Below the pieces are notes generated by a model. It did no database searches and was not told where the DNA came from. It saw only the letters and a list, made by a program, of their open reading frames with translations. A program made the translations under genes and the position numbers. DNA of 64,000 bases. It comes from Desulfobacterales bacterium (GTDB lineage Bacteria > Desulfobacterota > Desulfobacteria > Desulfobacterales > SURF-7). Positions within the stretch are counted from its first letter, which is position 1. Every line of letters begins with the position of its first letter. Below, piece after piece: positions 34,994-42,621 of the stretch. The stretch is taken from contig JANQFQ010000056.1 of NCBI GenBank assembly GCA_028277765.1, forward strand, positions 1 through 64,000, in the 5' to 3' direction.

Positions 34994-35470
34994 TCACCGG
35001 CACGAAGAATGAGCGCCAGGTGTATCCGTTTGTTGGGATTTGATTTCATCGGGATCGAAATCGCTATCGAGATCGAAATCGAATTGCGCGGTTCCATAGG
35101 AAGCGCATTCTTCCTTTACGCAATAGCCCCGACCGCCCAATCGGCTGAGCATTGCGGCAATACGATCCAATTCAATCTTTCGTTCCAGGCTTTCTTCGCG
35201 GTCGAGAGCCTTGCCAACTACCAGAACATCCTGAATCGCCGCGCATTCCAATGCCGAACTGCGTGCGATTTCGAAATACCGTCTTCGATCCGCCTTTGTT
35301 GCCTTGCCGTTACTTTCGGCAATATTTAACGGAATAGATTGACTGGCACGAAGCCACTGCTCCCGTGCTGACCGATGAATTCCTGTCAGAAATTCCGCCT
35401 TTTCATAGACCCATGCCACGTAATTTATCGCCAAGCGGCAAACATCCAGTTTTTCGTGTCCTAGCCCCAT
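34994..35470 (-). CDS. Four-helix-bundle protein, 23S rRNA intervening-sequence (IVS/S23) type
   Basis: ATG 35470 (MGLGHEKLDVC) was chosen since family members begin with H/E-x-L-D-V near the start; the frame is open 36 codons further but those are Asn/Arg-rich repeat translation. The 158-residue protein has the family motifs YVAWVYEKAE, LRASQSIPLNIAESNGK and RRRYFEIARSSALECAA. Members form a four-helix bundle. Their role is not established; relatives include the diversity-generating retroelement accessory factor Avd. The tail is Asp-rich (DFDLDSDFDPDE), coded by GATCGAAATCG-type repeats, and similar tracts in inverted order flank the start (35470-35515). A shortened relative with the same start and end sequences is found at 37660-37760, so the unit may be mobile. 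Confidence 0.82.
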   Translation of the reverse strand: MGLGHEKLDVCRLAINYVAWVYEKAEFLTGIHRSAREQWLRASQSIPLNIAESNGKATKADRRRYFEIARSSALECAAIQDVLVVGKALDREESLERKIELDRIAAMLSRLGGRGYCVKEECASYGTAQFDFDLDSDFDPDEIKSQQTDTPGAHSSCR

Positions 35471-35640
35471 GTCTTTTCGATTTCGATAGCGACCCCGATT
35501 TCGATTCTCCCAACCTTTAGAATTAATGGTTATCGTAGTTTTAGAGGAAAACCTGCTTTGCTGAACTATATAACTCATAATAATATTTATGTTAATTTAT
35601 TGATAAAAAGTCAACTTTATTTTATGCAAATTTTCAGAGT
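35471..35640. other. Region upstream of the IVS-type gene with GAAATCG tracts
   Basis: Bases 35474-35510 repeat CGATTTCGAT and CCGATTTCGATTC, the complement of the tract at 35050-35085 on the other side of the gene. The rest is AT-rich. No gene is recognised. Confidence 0.5.
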
Positions 35641-35644
35641 GAAA

Positions 35645-36140
35645 AAGAAAGTGCTTAAAGTATAAGTGCCTAAAGTGCGCTAAAGTGCCTTAAGTTGTGG
35701 TATTGCTTCGCTCTATCATTTTTAAAAATTCGTGGTCAGCAATAAGGGCAGTGATCAGTAATCAGTTTCCAGTATCTGGTTTATAGTATCCCCGCTAAAG
35801 AGAAGCGGGATCTTTGACAAGTATCTAGAGTGGTCGAGGTCGGGTTTGAATAAGTGATCAGTTTTACCACGACAATCTCCCCCAGCCCCTCTTTGCTAAA
35901 GAGGGGAGCAAAAATCTTCCCCTTTTTCAAAGGGGGATCGAGAGGCAAGATGGTTTTTATCATTATAAAGGTTCCCCCTTTTTCAAAGGGGGGTTAGGGG
36001 GGATTATAAGACAAGCATACATTCATAATAAATGATCAGCTTTCAAAAAAACCGTGGTCGTGGTCAGCAAAGCGGTGGTCGTGATCGGGTTTAAAAAAGT
36101 GCGCTAAAGCGCCTTGTATTGCTTCCCCTCTATCATAAAA
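35645..36140. repeat. Dispersed intergenic repeat cluster 2 (includes long direct-repeat copy 1)
   Basis: Begins with module A (35648-35730: AAGTGCCTAAAGTGCGC.., ATTGCTTCGCTCT). At 35763-36060 lies the long copy 1: CCCGCT/AGCGGG hairpin, TCTTTGACAAGTATC, the CCCCTCTTTGCTAAAGAGGGG hairpin, the CCCCCTTTTTCAAAGGGGG palindrome pair and GACAAGCATACATTCAT. It closes with GTGGTCGTGGTC units and a degenerate module A (36097-36140). Near-identical copy 2 lies at 47789-48080. No coding frame is conserved between the copies. Confidence 0.88.
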
Positions 36141-36173
36141 TAAAAACGCGTTTATTAGACATGGATTGAAAAT

Positions 36174-36965
36174 ATGGAACATATTAAAATACAGGTTTAT
36201 GAAATACAGGAGCCGGATGAGGCGGAAATGCTGATTAATATCGGCGTTGACCATATCGGCAGTGTTATTCTTGAGGAAAAAGAATGGAAACAGCCTTTAA
36301 TCAGGGAGACGGTGAACATGGTGAACCAGGCGAATGCGGTTAGTAGCCTTATTCCGCTTTTCAACAACTTGGAAACAGTTTTCAGGGTTATCGATTATTA
36401 TCGGCCTTTTATGGTTCATTTTTGTGAAATGCTGATCAATTCCAAGGGTATAATGGATGGAATGGAAAAGCTGGTCAATCTTCAGGAGGAGATCAGAAAA
36501 AGGTATCCAGACGTGATGATCATGCGATCTGTCCCCATACCGTTGAGGGGCATCTCTGGGTTTGATTTTATCAAAGAGATTGCCGGGATTTTTGAACCAG
36601 TAAGCGACTTTTTTTTAACAGATACGCTTCTGGTTGAGGAAAACAGAGTGGATACGGAAAAACAGCCGGTAAACGGGTTTGTCGGGATCACCGGGAAGAC
36701 ATGTGATTGGGAAATCGCGTCAAAACTTGTTGATATATGTCATATCCCTGTGATACTTGCGGGGGGGATTACACCGGACAATGTTCTTAAAGGTATTATG
36801 AAAGTTTGTCCTGAAGGTGTTGACAGCTGCACAGGAACAAATGTACTTGATAATAACGGCAAACCAGTAAGGTTTCAAAAAGATATGCAGAAAGTTAAGC
36901 AGCTTGTAAAAAATGTCCGCAGGGCGGAAACAATAATGATGGAGGAAAAACAGAAAAATGTATGA
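36174..36965 (+). CDS. TrpF-like TIM-barrel protein lacking the catalytic cysteine
   Basis: The 263-residue protein follows the phosphoribosylanthranilate isomerase fold: IKIQVYEIQEPDEAEML at strand 1, DHIGSVI, FLTDTLLVE, GITGKTCDWEIA and VILAGGITPDNVLKGI, the last being the phosphate-binding part. The Asp in LTDT matches the catalytic acid of TrpF. The KICG motif at strand 1, which holds the catalytic Cys, is replaced by KIQVYE, so isomerisation of phosphoribosylanthranilate by the usual mechanism is unlikely. The protein is also about 60 residues longer than TrpF. It ends 8 bp inside the efp gene, suggesting coupled expression with elongation factor P. No other trp genes are nearby. Its substrate is unknown. 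Confidence 0.8.
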   Translation: MEHIKIQVYEIQEPDEAEMLINIGVDHIGSVILEEKEWKQPLIRETVNMVNQANAVSSLIPLFNNLETVFRVIDYYRPFMVHFCEMLINSKGIMDGMEKLVNLQEEIRKRYPDVMIMRSVPIPLRGISGFDFIKEIAGIFEPVSDFFLTDTLLVEENRVDTEKQPVNGFVGITGKTCDWEIASKLVDICHIPVILAGGITPDNVLKGIMKVCPEGVDSCTGTNVLDNNGKPVRFQKDMQKVKQLVKNVRRAETIMMEEKQKNV

Positions 36966-37521
36966 ATGCGGTGATTTAAGAAAAGGCTTGAAGATTGCAA
37001 TTGACGGAGCACCCTATGTAATCGTGCAGTTTGAATTTTCCAAGCCAGGGAAAGGCCAGGCTTTATATAAGTGTAAACTTAAAAATATGCTAAACGGCAG
37101 TCAGTTTGATAGAACGTTCAGATCCGGTGATAAATTTAATGAAGCTAATCTTGAAGAACAGGAGATGGAATATCTTTACGCTGACGGCGATGGTTTCTGT
37201 TTTATGAACAATTCAACTTATGAACAGGAATTTTTAACCAAGGAGCAGATAGGGGATTCCGTGGAACTTTTAAAGGAAAACACGGTATGCACGGTTCTCT
37301 GCTTTGAAGGAAATCCGATTGGTGTTACCCTGCCAAATTTTATTGAGCTCAAAGTTGCGGAGACAGAACCGTGGGTCAAGGGTGATACTGCGTCCGGAAG
37401 CACAAAACCGGCAACACTTGAAACCGGTTATTCTCTCCAGGTTCCCCCGTTTATTGAAAAAGGGGAGGTTCTTAAGATAGATACTCGGACAGGGGAGTAT
37501 GTGGAAAGAGTGAAGGGGTAG
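36958..37521 (+). CDS. efp: Elongation factor P
   Basis: The 187-residue protein covers all three EF-P domains. Lys32 in SKPGKGQ is the position modified in other bacteria (Lys34 in E. coli). The C-terminal domain ends with LQVPPFIEKGEVLKIDTRTGEYVERVKG-like sequence, typical of EF-P. It binds between the P and E sites of the ribosome and relieves stalling at proline runs. A Lys at the tip would fit EpmA-type lysylation, but no epm genes are present here. The start lies inside the end of the TrpF-like gene (ATGTATGA overlap), with GGAGG upstream, and dispersed repeats follow directly after the stop. Confidence 0.97.
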   Translation: MYECGDLRKGLKIAIDGAPYVIVQFEFSKPGKGQALYKCKLKNMLNGSQFDRTFRSGDKFNEANLEEQEMEYLYADGDGFCFMNNSTYEQEFLTKEQIGDSVELLKENTVCTVLCFEGNPIGVTLPNFIELKVAETEPWVKGDTASGSTKPATLETGYSLQVPPFIEKGEVLKIDTRTGEYVERVKG

Positions 37522-37528
37522 GGTATTT

Positions 37529-37630
37529 AAGTGCCTAAAGTGTTTAAAGTGCGCTAAAGTGCCTAAAGTTGATGTATCGCTTCTCTCTGACTGGATCTCA
37601 GTAGGGTGGGCTTTGCCCACCAATTGTCCA
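37529..37630. repeat. Dispersed intergenic repeat cluster 3
   Basis: Module A in plus orientation starts at about 37529 (AAGTGCCTAAAGTG.., GTATCGCTTCTCTCTGACTGG to 37590). It is followed by the palindrome GTAGGGTGGGCTTTGCCCACC (37602-37622), the same family as at 17069 and 48094. Confidence 0.82.
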
Positions 37631-37775
37631 AATCGAAATCGTGACCAAAGGAAATCCCGTGGGGGAAAGACATGGGGTTTGGACACGAAAAATTGATGGA
37701 ACCGAGCCATTCGATCCCGATCCCGATGAAACAACGTCCCAATAAACGGATACACCGGACAAAAATACCTTAACT
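37631..37775 (+). pseudogene. Miniature, internally deleted relative of the IVS-type four-helix-bundle gene
   Basis: Read on the plus strand, 37665-37692 (AAAGACATGGGGTTTGGACA, then CGAAAAA) matches the start of the gene at 35470 (AAAGACATGGGGCTAGGACA). Directly after it, 37695-37760 (ATGGAACCGAGCCATTCGAT, then ..CCCGATGAAACA.. and AAACGGATACACC) matches the last ~70 bases of the same gene. All that lies between, about 130 codons, is gone. GAAATCG tracts also flank the start. The joined frame could make a 33-residue peptide (MGFGHEKLMEPS..), out of frame with the old tail. This is the pattern of a non-autonomous deletion derivative. Confidence 0.72.
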
Positions 37776-37830
37776 TCGATATTCGGATTTGAACTGACGT
37801 GCGGGGTTTCCCCGCTCAAGCCACTCAGTC

Positions 37831-38286
37831 CTAAAAGTAAAGACATACCACAGTCAGATATGCCACCAGCCAGATAAAACCGTATAATTTCAGAAACTTC
37901 TTATAGACTCTGATAATTGTCATAGAAAATCCAGCGCCGAATCCGATGGCCAGGATCGGGATCAATTCCATCGAAAAAGCGTACAACACATCACCACCGC
38001 AGATATTTTGTGACTGGATTGAACACATCATAAGGTATCCCGCAAAAGGGAGTATCAGCGGAATGGAAAGGTGGAGTATTTTCCGGGCTTTTTTAGGGAA
38101 AGGGCTTTTGGAAGAGACAAGAAAGAGAAGAAAGCAGAATGTCAATACCAGAAGGATAGCAGACCATATTTCGTTTCTGACAAATAAAAATTTATACCCG
38201 GTACTTATATACGATATCCACCAGGATAGGACGAATAGCGCATAAATGGCAGATACGGTTATGATTAATTTATTTATAAGAAACAT
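37831..38286 (-). CDS. Hypothetical integral membrane protein
   Basis: The 151-residue protein has four or five membrane helices (about 5-27, 40-57, 71-90, 104-125, 131-150). A loop with KSPFPKKARK carries the positive charge between the second and third helix, so it should be cytoplasmic. Two Cys occur in MCSIQSQNICGG. No family is recognised and no catalytic motif is seen. It lies alone on the minus strand between a repeat cluster and the molybdopterin enzyme gene. The frame is well kept and hydrophobic patterning is regular, which supports a real gene. Confidence 0.6.
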   Translation of the reverse strand: MFLINKLIITVSAIYALFVLSWWISYISTGYKFLFVRNEIWSAILLVLTFCFLLFLVSSKSPFPKKARKILHLSIPLILPFAGYLMMCSIQSQNICGGDVLYAFSMELIPILAIGFGAGFSMTIIRVYKKFLKLYGFIWLVAYLTVVCLYF

Positions 38287-38398
38287 ATATAAGATCTAGG
38301 TCCAGATGGTTTTAAGCTGAGAACATAGGAATAAAAGGATAAACAGTATCATTGGTTTAAGTTGGTCGAATTAGTTAGATTTGTTAATATTAATATTA

Positions 38399-38451
38399 GA
38401 ACCAAAAAACCAATAAACCAATAAAACCAATAAAACCAATGAAACCAAAAT
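38399..38451. repeat. Short tandem repeat AAACCAAT
   Basis: About six imperfect units of AATAAAACC (CCAATAAAACCAATAAAACC and variants) lie just past the stop of the molybdopterin enzyme gene. Copy number could vary by slippage. Confidence 0.7.
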
Positions 38452-38454
38452 TTC

Positions 38455-40692
38455 TTAATTCTCTACTCTATATATTTTACACATCAGACTTTTATATGGC
38501 GCGCAGAGGCCTGATGGTCCGTTATGTCCTGCTGGCATCAACTGGTTAATGTTAACGTCCCACATACCAAAAAGTGAAAACTCGGGGTCTTGTTTTTCAG
38601 GAAACCACCATCCGTGTTTTGCGTTGACCACCCTGGGATCTATAATGGGCGTTAACGCGGCTTTCTGTCTGCATCGACCCCGCTGATTTTCAATCCAGAC
38701 CCAGTCACCATTTTTAATATTAAAAGAAGCTGCTGTGTCAGGATGGATCTCAATCGTCGGATCAGGTTCGATTTCTCTTAACTGTGGGACCTGCCGGTGC
38801 TCTGAATGGAAGTAACTCCAAGATCTTGCGCCGGTAGTTAATACCAGGGGATACTCTTTAGCAAGATCAGGCCTGCTTAAAGGGCTTTCAGGGGGCTCTT
38901 CATAATACGGAAAAGGGTCGAGACCAATCTTTTTAAAAACCGGATTATACAGGTTAAACTTACCGTTATGGCTGTTAAACCCAGGAAGACCATCTGGTCT
39001 GAGCATCCCTTTTTCATGTTTTTTGTAATGAAACGGTGCATATAAGGGTTTTTTTTCGCCTTCCCTCAACTCCTTGAAGGTCACCCCGGTATCTTTCAGT
39101 AGCCAGTCAAGCATCTGTTCTACGTTTTCCCATGGGAAGCTGTCTGGGTTGAGCCTTCGTCCCACATCCAAGAGGATCTCTTCATCGGATTTGCATTCTC
39201 CCACCTGGATAACTTTGTTTACAGCCCGCACCGGTCCCCACCAGCCGCCGACAAATTCAGAGCGGATGCTGTTCCGTTCAAGGGCTGATGCTACCGGCAA
39301 TACAAGGTCAGCAAGGGCCATGGCTGTGGGAGTCATAAACAGGTCAGCTAACACGATAAAATCGAGCCGCTGCATGGCTTTTAATATTTTTTTAGGGTCT
39401 GATCCCATATTCGCCAGGGGGTTTGTTGCCTGGAGCCATGCCATCTTAATCGGATATGGTTTGTCCGTGAGCATGGTTTCAAGCATAATATCCGGGTGCG
39501 CATATCGGCAGAAAGGGTATTCTTTTGGGCCAAGGGTTTTTTCAAGTACATCCGGCGATACATCCTCAATGCCCCAACCGAGCGGAGGAACATAATATTT
39601 GATATCAGGACGATTAACGATATTGCCGCCCGGCACATCAACATTTCCTGTGAGCGCCCAGAGGTCCTGTATGGCGGTCAACGTGGACATACCCATCTGG
39701 TGCTGTTCAACAGAGACTCCCCACTGGATGGCGGCTGGCTTGCTTTCAGCATACAGCCTGGCAGCACGGACAAGTTTATCTTTTGGTACCCAGCTGATCT
39801 CTTCCACTTTTTCAGGGGTATATTCAGAGGCCCGTTCTTTTAGTTCATCAAAGCCGTCGGTCCAGTTATCAATAAAATCAAGGTCAACCCACCCTTCATT
39901 GATAATGATATTGATCAGACCAAGGGCAACTGCCGGATCTGTACCCGGCCTGACTTGGAGCCAGACATCAGCCCTGGAAGCCATCCAGGTGAGCCTTGGA
40001 TCGATGACGATCAGCCGAGTTCCCCTTTTCATGCATTCTATAATCCAGTACCCCATAAACGAATCAGGATTTGAAACCACAGGATCATTTCCCCAGATGA
40101 TCATGCATTTTGGGGGCACCCATTCTGGATTGTCATACCGGTCAGGGAACATTTGGGAACAATCAGCCACAATAAAACCGCCAAAGGTTGTTCTCATGGA
40201 ACTTATTTTAGGCACATAACAGGCAAGACCGCTCAGGAACGCGGCGCCGGTATTGGCACTTTGGAAAGCGGAACAGCTTAATTTATGAACAATGTGGGTG
40301 ATATTCCGACCTGTCCCGGTGAGTGTGGCGATCGCTTCAGGTCCGAATTCTTTTTGAATCTTCCTGACGTTTTTTTCAATAAGATCATACGCGTCATCCC
40401 AGGTAATCCTGTCCCATTTATCCTGACCCCGCTTACCGGCTCTTTTTAGTGGGTAGGTTAGCCGGTCAGGGTGATGAACAACTTTTGGCAGGGAAAGGCA
40501 CCTGATACACAGACGGCCTTCGCTAAAGGGGATTTCCGGGTCGCCTTCAATTTTCACGACCTGGTTGTCTTTACTGTACACAAGAATACCGCACTGATTA
40601 TGACATCCAGGGCCAGACCAGGCCATGGTCCTTGTTACAGTGTATTCACCTTCCTGCCATTGCCAGGGGCTTATGCGCGGCTGTGAGAGCAT
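38455..40692 (-). CDS. Stand-alone molybdopterin (Mo/W-bisPGD) enzyme of the DMSO reductase superfamily
   Basis: ATG 40692 (MLSQPRIS) is preferred, with AAGGA upstream; 745 residues. The cluster region has Cys30-x3-Cys34-x27-Cys62 (GCHNQCG, GRLC), while the first Cys of the usual Cx2Cx3C motif is Gly27; Cys65 is a spare. Cofactor-binding segments follow: KCMIIWGNDPVVS, RLIVIDPRLTWMASRADVWL, GTDPAVALGL, and near the end RSWSYFHSEHRQ, IEIHPDTA and IKNGDWVWIENQRG. The Cys in GLACYVPK is a candidate metal ligand. No twin-arginine signal, iron-sulfur or membrane subunit gene is adjacent, so it may be a soluble single-subunit enzyme, as acetylene hydratase is. Its reaction cannot be assigned. Confidence 0.88.
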   Translation of the reverse strand: MLSQPRISPWQWQEGEYTVTRTMAWSGPGCHNQCGILVYSKDNQVVKIEGDPEIPFSEGRLCIRCLSLPKVVHHPDRLTYPLKRAGKRGQDKWDRITWDDAYDLIEKNVRKIQKEFGPEAIATLTGTGRNITHIVHKLSCSAFQSANTGAAFLSGLACYVPKISSMRTTFGGFIVADCSQMFPDRYDNPEWVPPKCMIIWGNDPVVSNPDSFMGYWIIECMKRGTRLIVIDPRLTWMASRADVWLQVRPGTDPAVALGLINIIINEGWVDLDFIDNWTDGFDELKERASEYTPEKVEEISWVPKDKLVRAARLYAESKPAAIQWGVSVEQHQMGMSTLTAIQDLWALTGNVDVPGGNIVNRPDIKYYVPPLGWGIEDVSPDVLEKTLGPKEYPFCRYAHPDIMLETMLTDKPYPIKMAWLQATNPLANMGSDPKKILKAMQRLDFIVLADLFMTPTAMALADLVLPVASALERNSIRSEFVGGWWGPVRAVNKVIQVGECKSDEEILLDVGRRLNPDSFPWENVEQMLDWLLKDTGVTFKELREGEKKPLYAPFHYKKHEKGMLRPDGLPGFNSHNGKFNLYNPVFKKIGLDPFPYYEEPPESPLSRPDLAKEYPLVLTTGARSWSYFHSEHRQVPQLREIEPDPTIEIHPDTAASFNIKNGDWVWIENQRGRCRQKAALTPIIDPRVVNAKHGWWFPEKQDPEFSLFGMWDVNINQLMPAGHNGPSGLCAPYKSLMCKIYRVEN

Positions 40693-40762
40693 GGTGGAGT
40701 CCTTATGCAAGTAATGAAGTTAATCAAATTAATAATGGTCATATCATATTATGTGTTAATTG

Positions 40763-41146
40763 TTAAGTGCCTAAGTTACAAGTGCCTAAAGTTATAAGTG
40801 CCTTAAGTTAATGTATGGCTTCGCTCTGCCAGTTTTTAAAAGGAATCGTGGCCGTGGTAGTGATCGAAGGAAGATTTTGCTTGTTTCTATTCTATTTTAC
40901 AATTTGGTAGAGGCGATCCTTGTGATCGCCTTTTGTCGATTTAATAATTAAAATTATTCGTGCGCAAAAATGGGCGAATACAAGATTCGCCCATTCTTCG
41001 GTAAATGCATTTTCGCATGCCTCTGTCGATCACGACCACCGCTCCCTCTGGTCGCTGACAACGACCACGGTTACTTTAAAATTGGCAGAGCGAAGCGATA
41101 CATTAACTTAAGGCACTTATAACTTGTAACTTAAGGCACTTATAAT
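40763..41146. repeat. Dispersed repeat cluster 4 with long inverted ends
   Basis: The left end carries module A in plus orientation (40764-40840: AAGTGCCTTAAGTTAATGTA, TTCGCTCTGCCAG) and the right end carries it in minus orientation (41080-41146: GCAGAGCGAAGCGATACATT, AACTTAAGGCACTT). The GTGGTCGTGATCG module follows on both sides, so about 100 bases of the ends are inverted copies. The middle has the palindromes GGCGATCCTTGTGATCGCC (40912-40930) and GGGCGAATACAAGATTCGCCC (40974-40994). It abuts the stop codon of the FGGY kinase gene. No gene is seen in the 454 bp gap. Confidence 0.85.
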
Positions 41147-42583
41147 TTAAATCACGCTATTCAGAAACATATCACACCGGTCCGCTAAGGATGGATTCGG
41201 TTGTGGGTGAAACGTCTTTTCCGGCCCTGGTTTCTTCCAGTCTTCAGGACAGCCGGAAGCTAGCCAGGCAATTCCTCTTGCCGTGGCTTCTGTTTCTGCA
41301 GGCCGGATCACAGGCAATTGGGTTAAGTCTGCAAGACGGCAGCACAGTTGATCATTTCGAGAGAGCCCACCCGTGACAAAGATGTCTTTTACGGGAAGGC
41401 CGGTATCGGTTATTCTCTGAAGGTTAGCATAAATCATAAAAAGGATACTTTCCGCAACCGCCACAATCCGCTGCTCCATATTTCCGTCTCCGATAATGGT
41501 CGCTTTTGGCCCGGGTTTCCACCAAGGTGAGCCAAGACCGCCGATGGTATTGATAAATACCGGTACATCTTTGTGTGTCCGCATCCAGTCCGGTAGCCGG
41601 TCCTTTATATTTTTTACAGACCAGTTTTCAGCAGCCCATTCCAGGGCAGCGCCAGCACCATTCACCGTGCCTTCAATGGCGTATTCATTCTTTTTGAGGC
41701 CGCTGCTGGTCAGGCCGCTTAGCAGGACTGAATCAGGCACTCGCTTATTGCCGGTAGGGAGAAGGATAAACGCGCCTGTCCCGATATTGATGATGGCCCT
41801 GTTATGTTTTGGCCTTCCCATACTATATACAGCGGCATTCTGATCACCATTAACAGCCGTAACAGGGATGTCCGCCGCATTCAGCCGACCAAAAGAATGA
41901 ACAACCGGCTTACAGTCAGGGAGAGTATGTAACGGGATATTGAAAAGGTTCAGGAGTAGTGGATCCCATTTGAGAGAATCAATATTAAGAAGTTGAGTAC
42001 GGAGGGCGTTGGCGTGATCAGTCTGAAAAGGCTTTCCCTTAAGAATGTGAAAGAGAATAAAACTGACCAAAGGTCCCATGGCAAGGCGTTTCTCTTTTTC
42101 AGCCTTTTGCACGTCAGGCACATTATCAAGATACCATCTGAACTTGGTAGCGCCATAATGTGGAGACAGCATAAGACCGGTGGTTCGCTTAATATTGATG
42201 GACTTATCCTTAAGCTGGTTTACCATGTCTGCATTGCGGAAGTCTTGCCAGCTGATGACCGGTGCAAGCGGTTTCCCAGTCTCAATATCCCAGGCAGCCA
42301 CACTCGACCGCTGGGTAGCGATACCAGCACAAGATATGCCTATACGCTGTATGGTTTTATCTGAAAGGATTTCATCAACAGCAGTATGAACAGAATTAAT
42401 GATTTCATCAGGATCCTGTTCGATGATGCCATGACCGATGGATTTAAGCGATATGCTGGAAAACGCTGAGTGTTTTATAATGCCTGTACGATCCACAGCA
42501 ACGGCCCGAGTGGCATGAGTCCCCTGGTCGATGACTAGAGTCAAGGGGGAGGTAGGGGATTTACTGGTGTGATTTGTATTCAT
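41147..42583 (-). CDS. FGGY-family carbohydrate kinase, glycerol kinase-like
   Basis: The 478-residue protein has both FGGY domains: DQGTHATRAV at residues 19-28 (phosphate 1), NGDQNAAVYSMG, INIGTGAF (phosphate 2) and IFVTGGLSRNDQ (adenosine region). It resembles glycerol kinase overall, and the glp genes next door suggest glycerol or a related polyol. But two of the glycerol contacts differ: the QRET motif is QRSS (Arg92 kept, Glu replaced by Ser93), and DPYF is SPHY (Tyr replaced by His142). Trp112 and the Asp of GDQ are kept. So the substrate may not be glycerol itself. It lies 38 bp downstream of the GDPD gene on the same strand, with a fragment of module A in between. Confidence 0.85.
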   Translation of the reverse strand: MNTNHTSKSPTSPLTLVIDQGTHATRAVAVDRTGIIKHSAFSSISLKSIGHGIIEQDPDEIINSVHTAVDEILSDKTIQRIGISCAGIATQRSSVAAWDIETGKPLAPVISWQDFRNADMVNQLKDKSINIKRTTGLMLSPHYGATKFRWYLDNVPDVQKAEKEKRLAMGPLVSFILFHILKGKPFQTDHANALRTQLLNIDSLKWDPLLLNLFNIPLHTLPDCKPVVHSFGRLNAADIPVTAVNGDQNAAVYSMGRPKHNRAIINIGTGAFILLPTGNKRVPDSVLLSGLTSSGLKKNEYAIEGTVNGAGAALEWAAENWSVKNIKDRLPDWMRTHKDVPVFINTIGGLGSPWWKPGPKATIIGDGNMEQRIVAVAESILFMIYANLQRITDTGLPVKDIFVTGGLSRNDQLCCRLADLTQLPVIRPAETEATARGIAWLASGCPEDWKKPGPEKTFHPQPNPSLADRCDMFLNSVI

Positions 42584-42621
42584 CTGTTGTTCCTAACATA
42601 GGCACTTTTAGGCACTTAAGA

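Noticed and set aside
34994-35578. Longer version of the four-helix-bundle protein starting at 35578
   Set aside because: The additional 36 residues are Asn/Arg/Lys repeat translation of GAAATCG tracts and unlike family N-termini; the start at 35470 matches the family.
35771-35963. Small frames within repeat clusters (also near 16859-17166 and 47600-48100)
   Set aside because: They consist of translated repeat modules, are not kept between copies, and lack starts with ribosome-binding sites.
35900-36000. CCCCCTTTTTCAAAGGGGG repeats taken for a CRISPR array
   Set aside because: Only two palindromic units, no regular spacer length, and no cas genes in the window.
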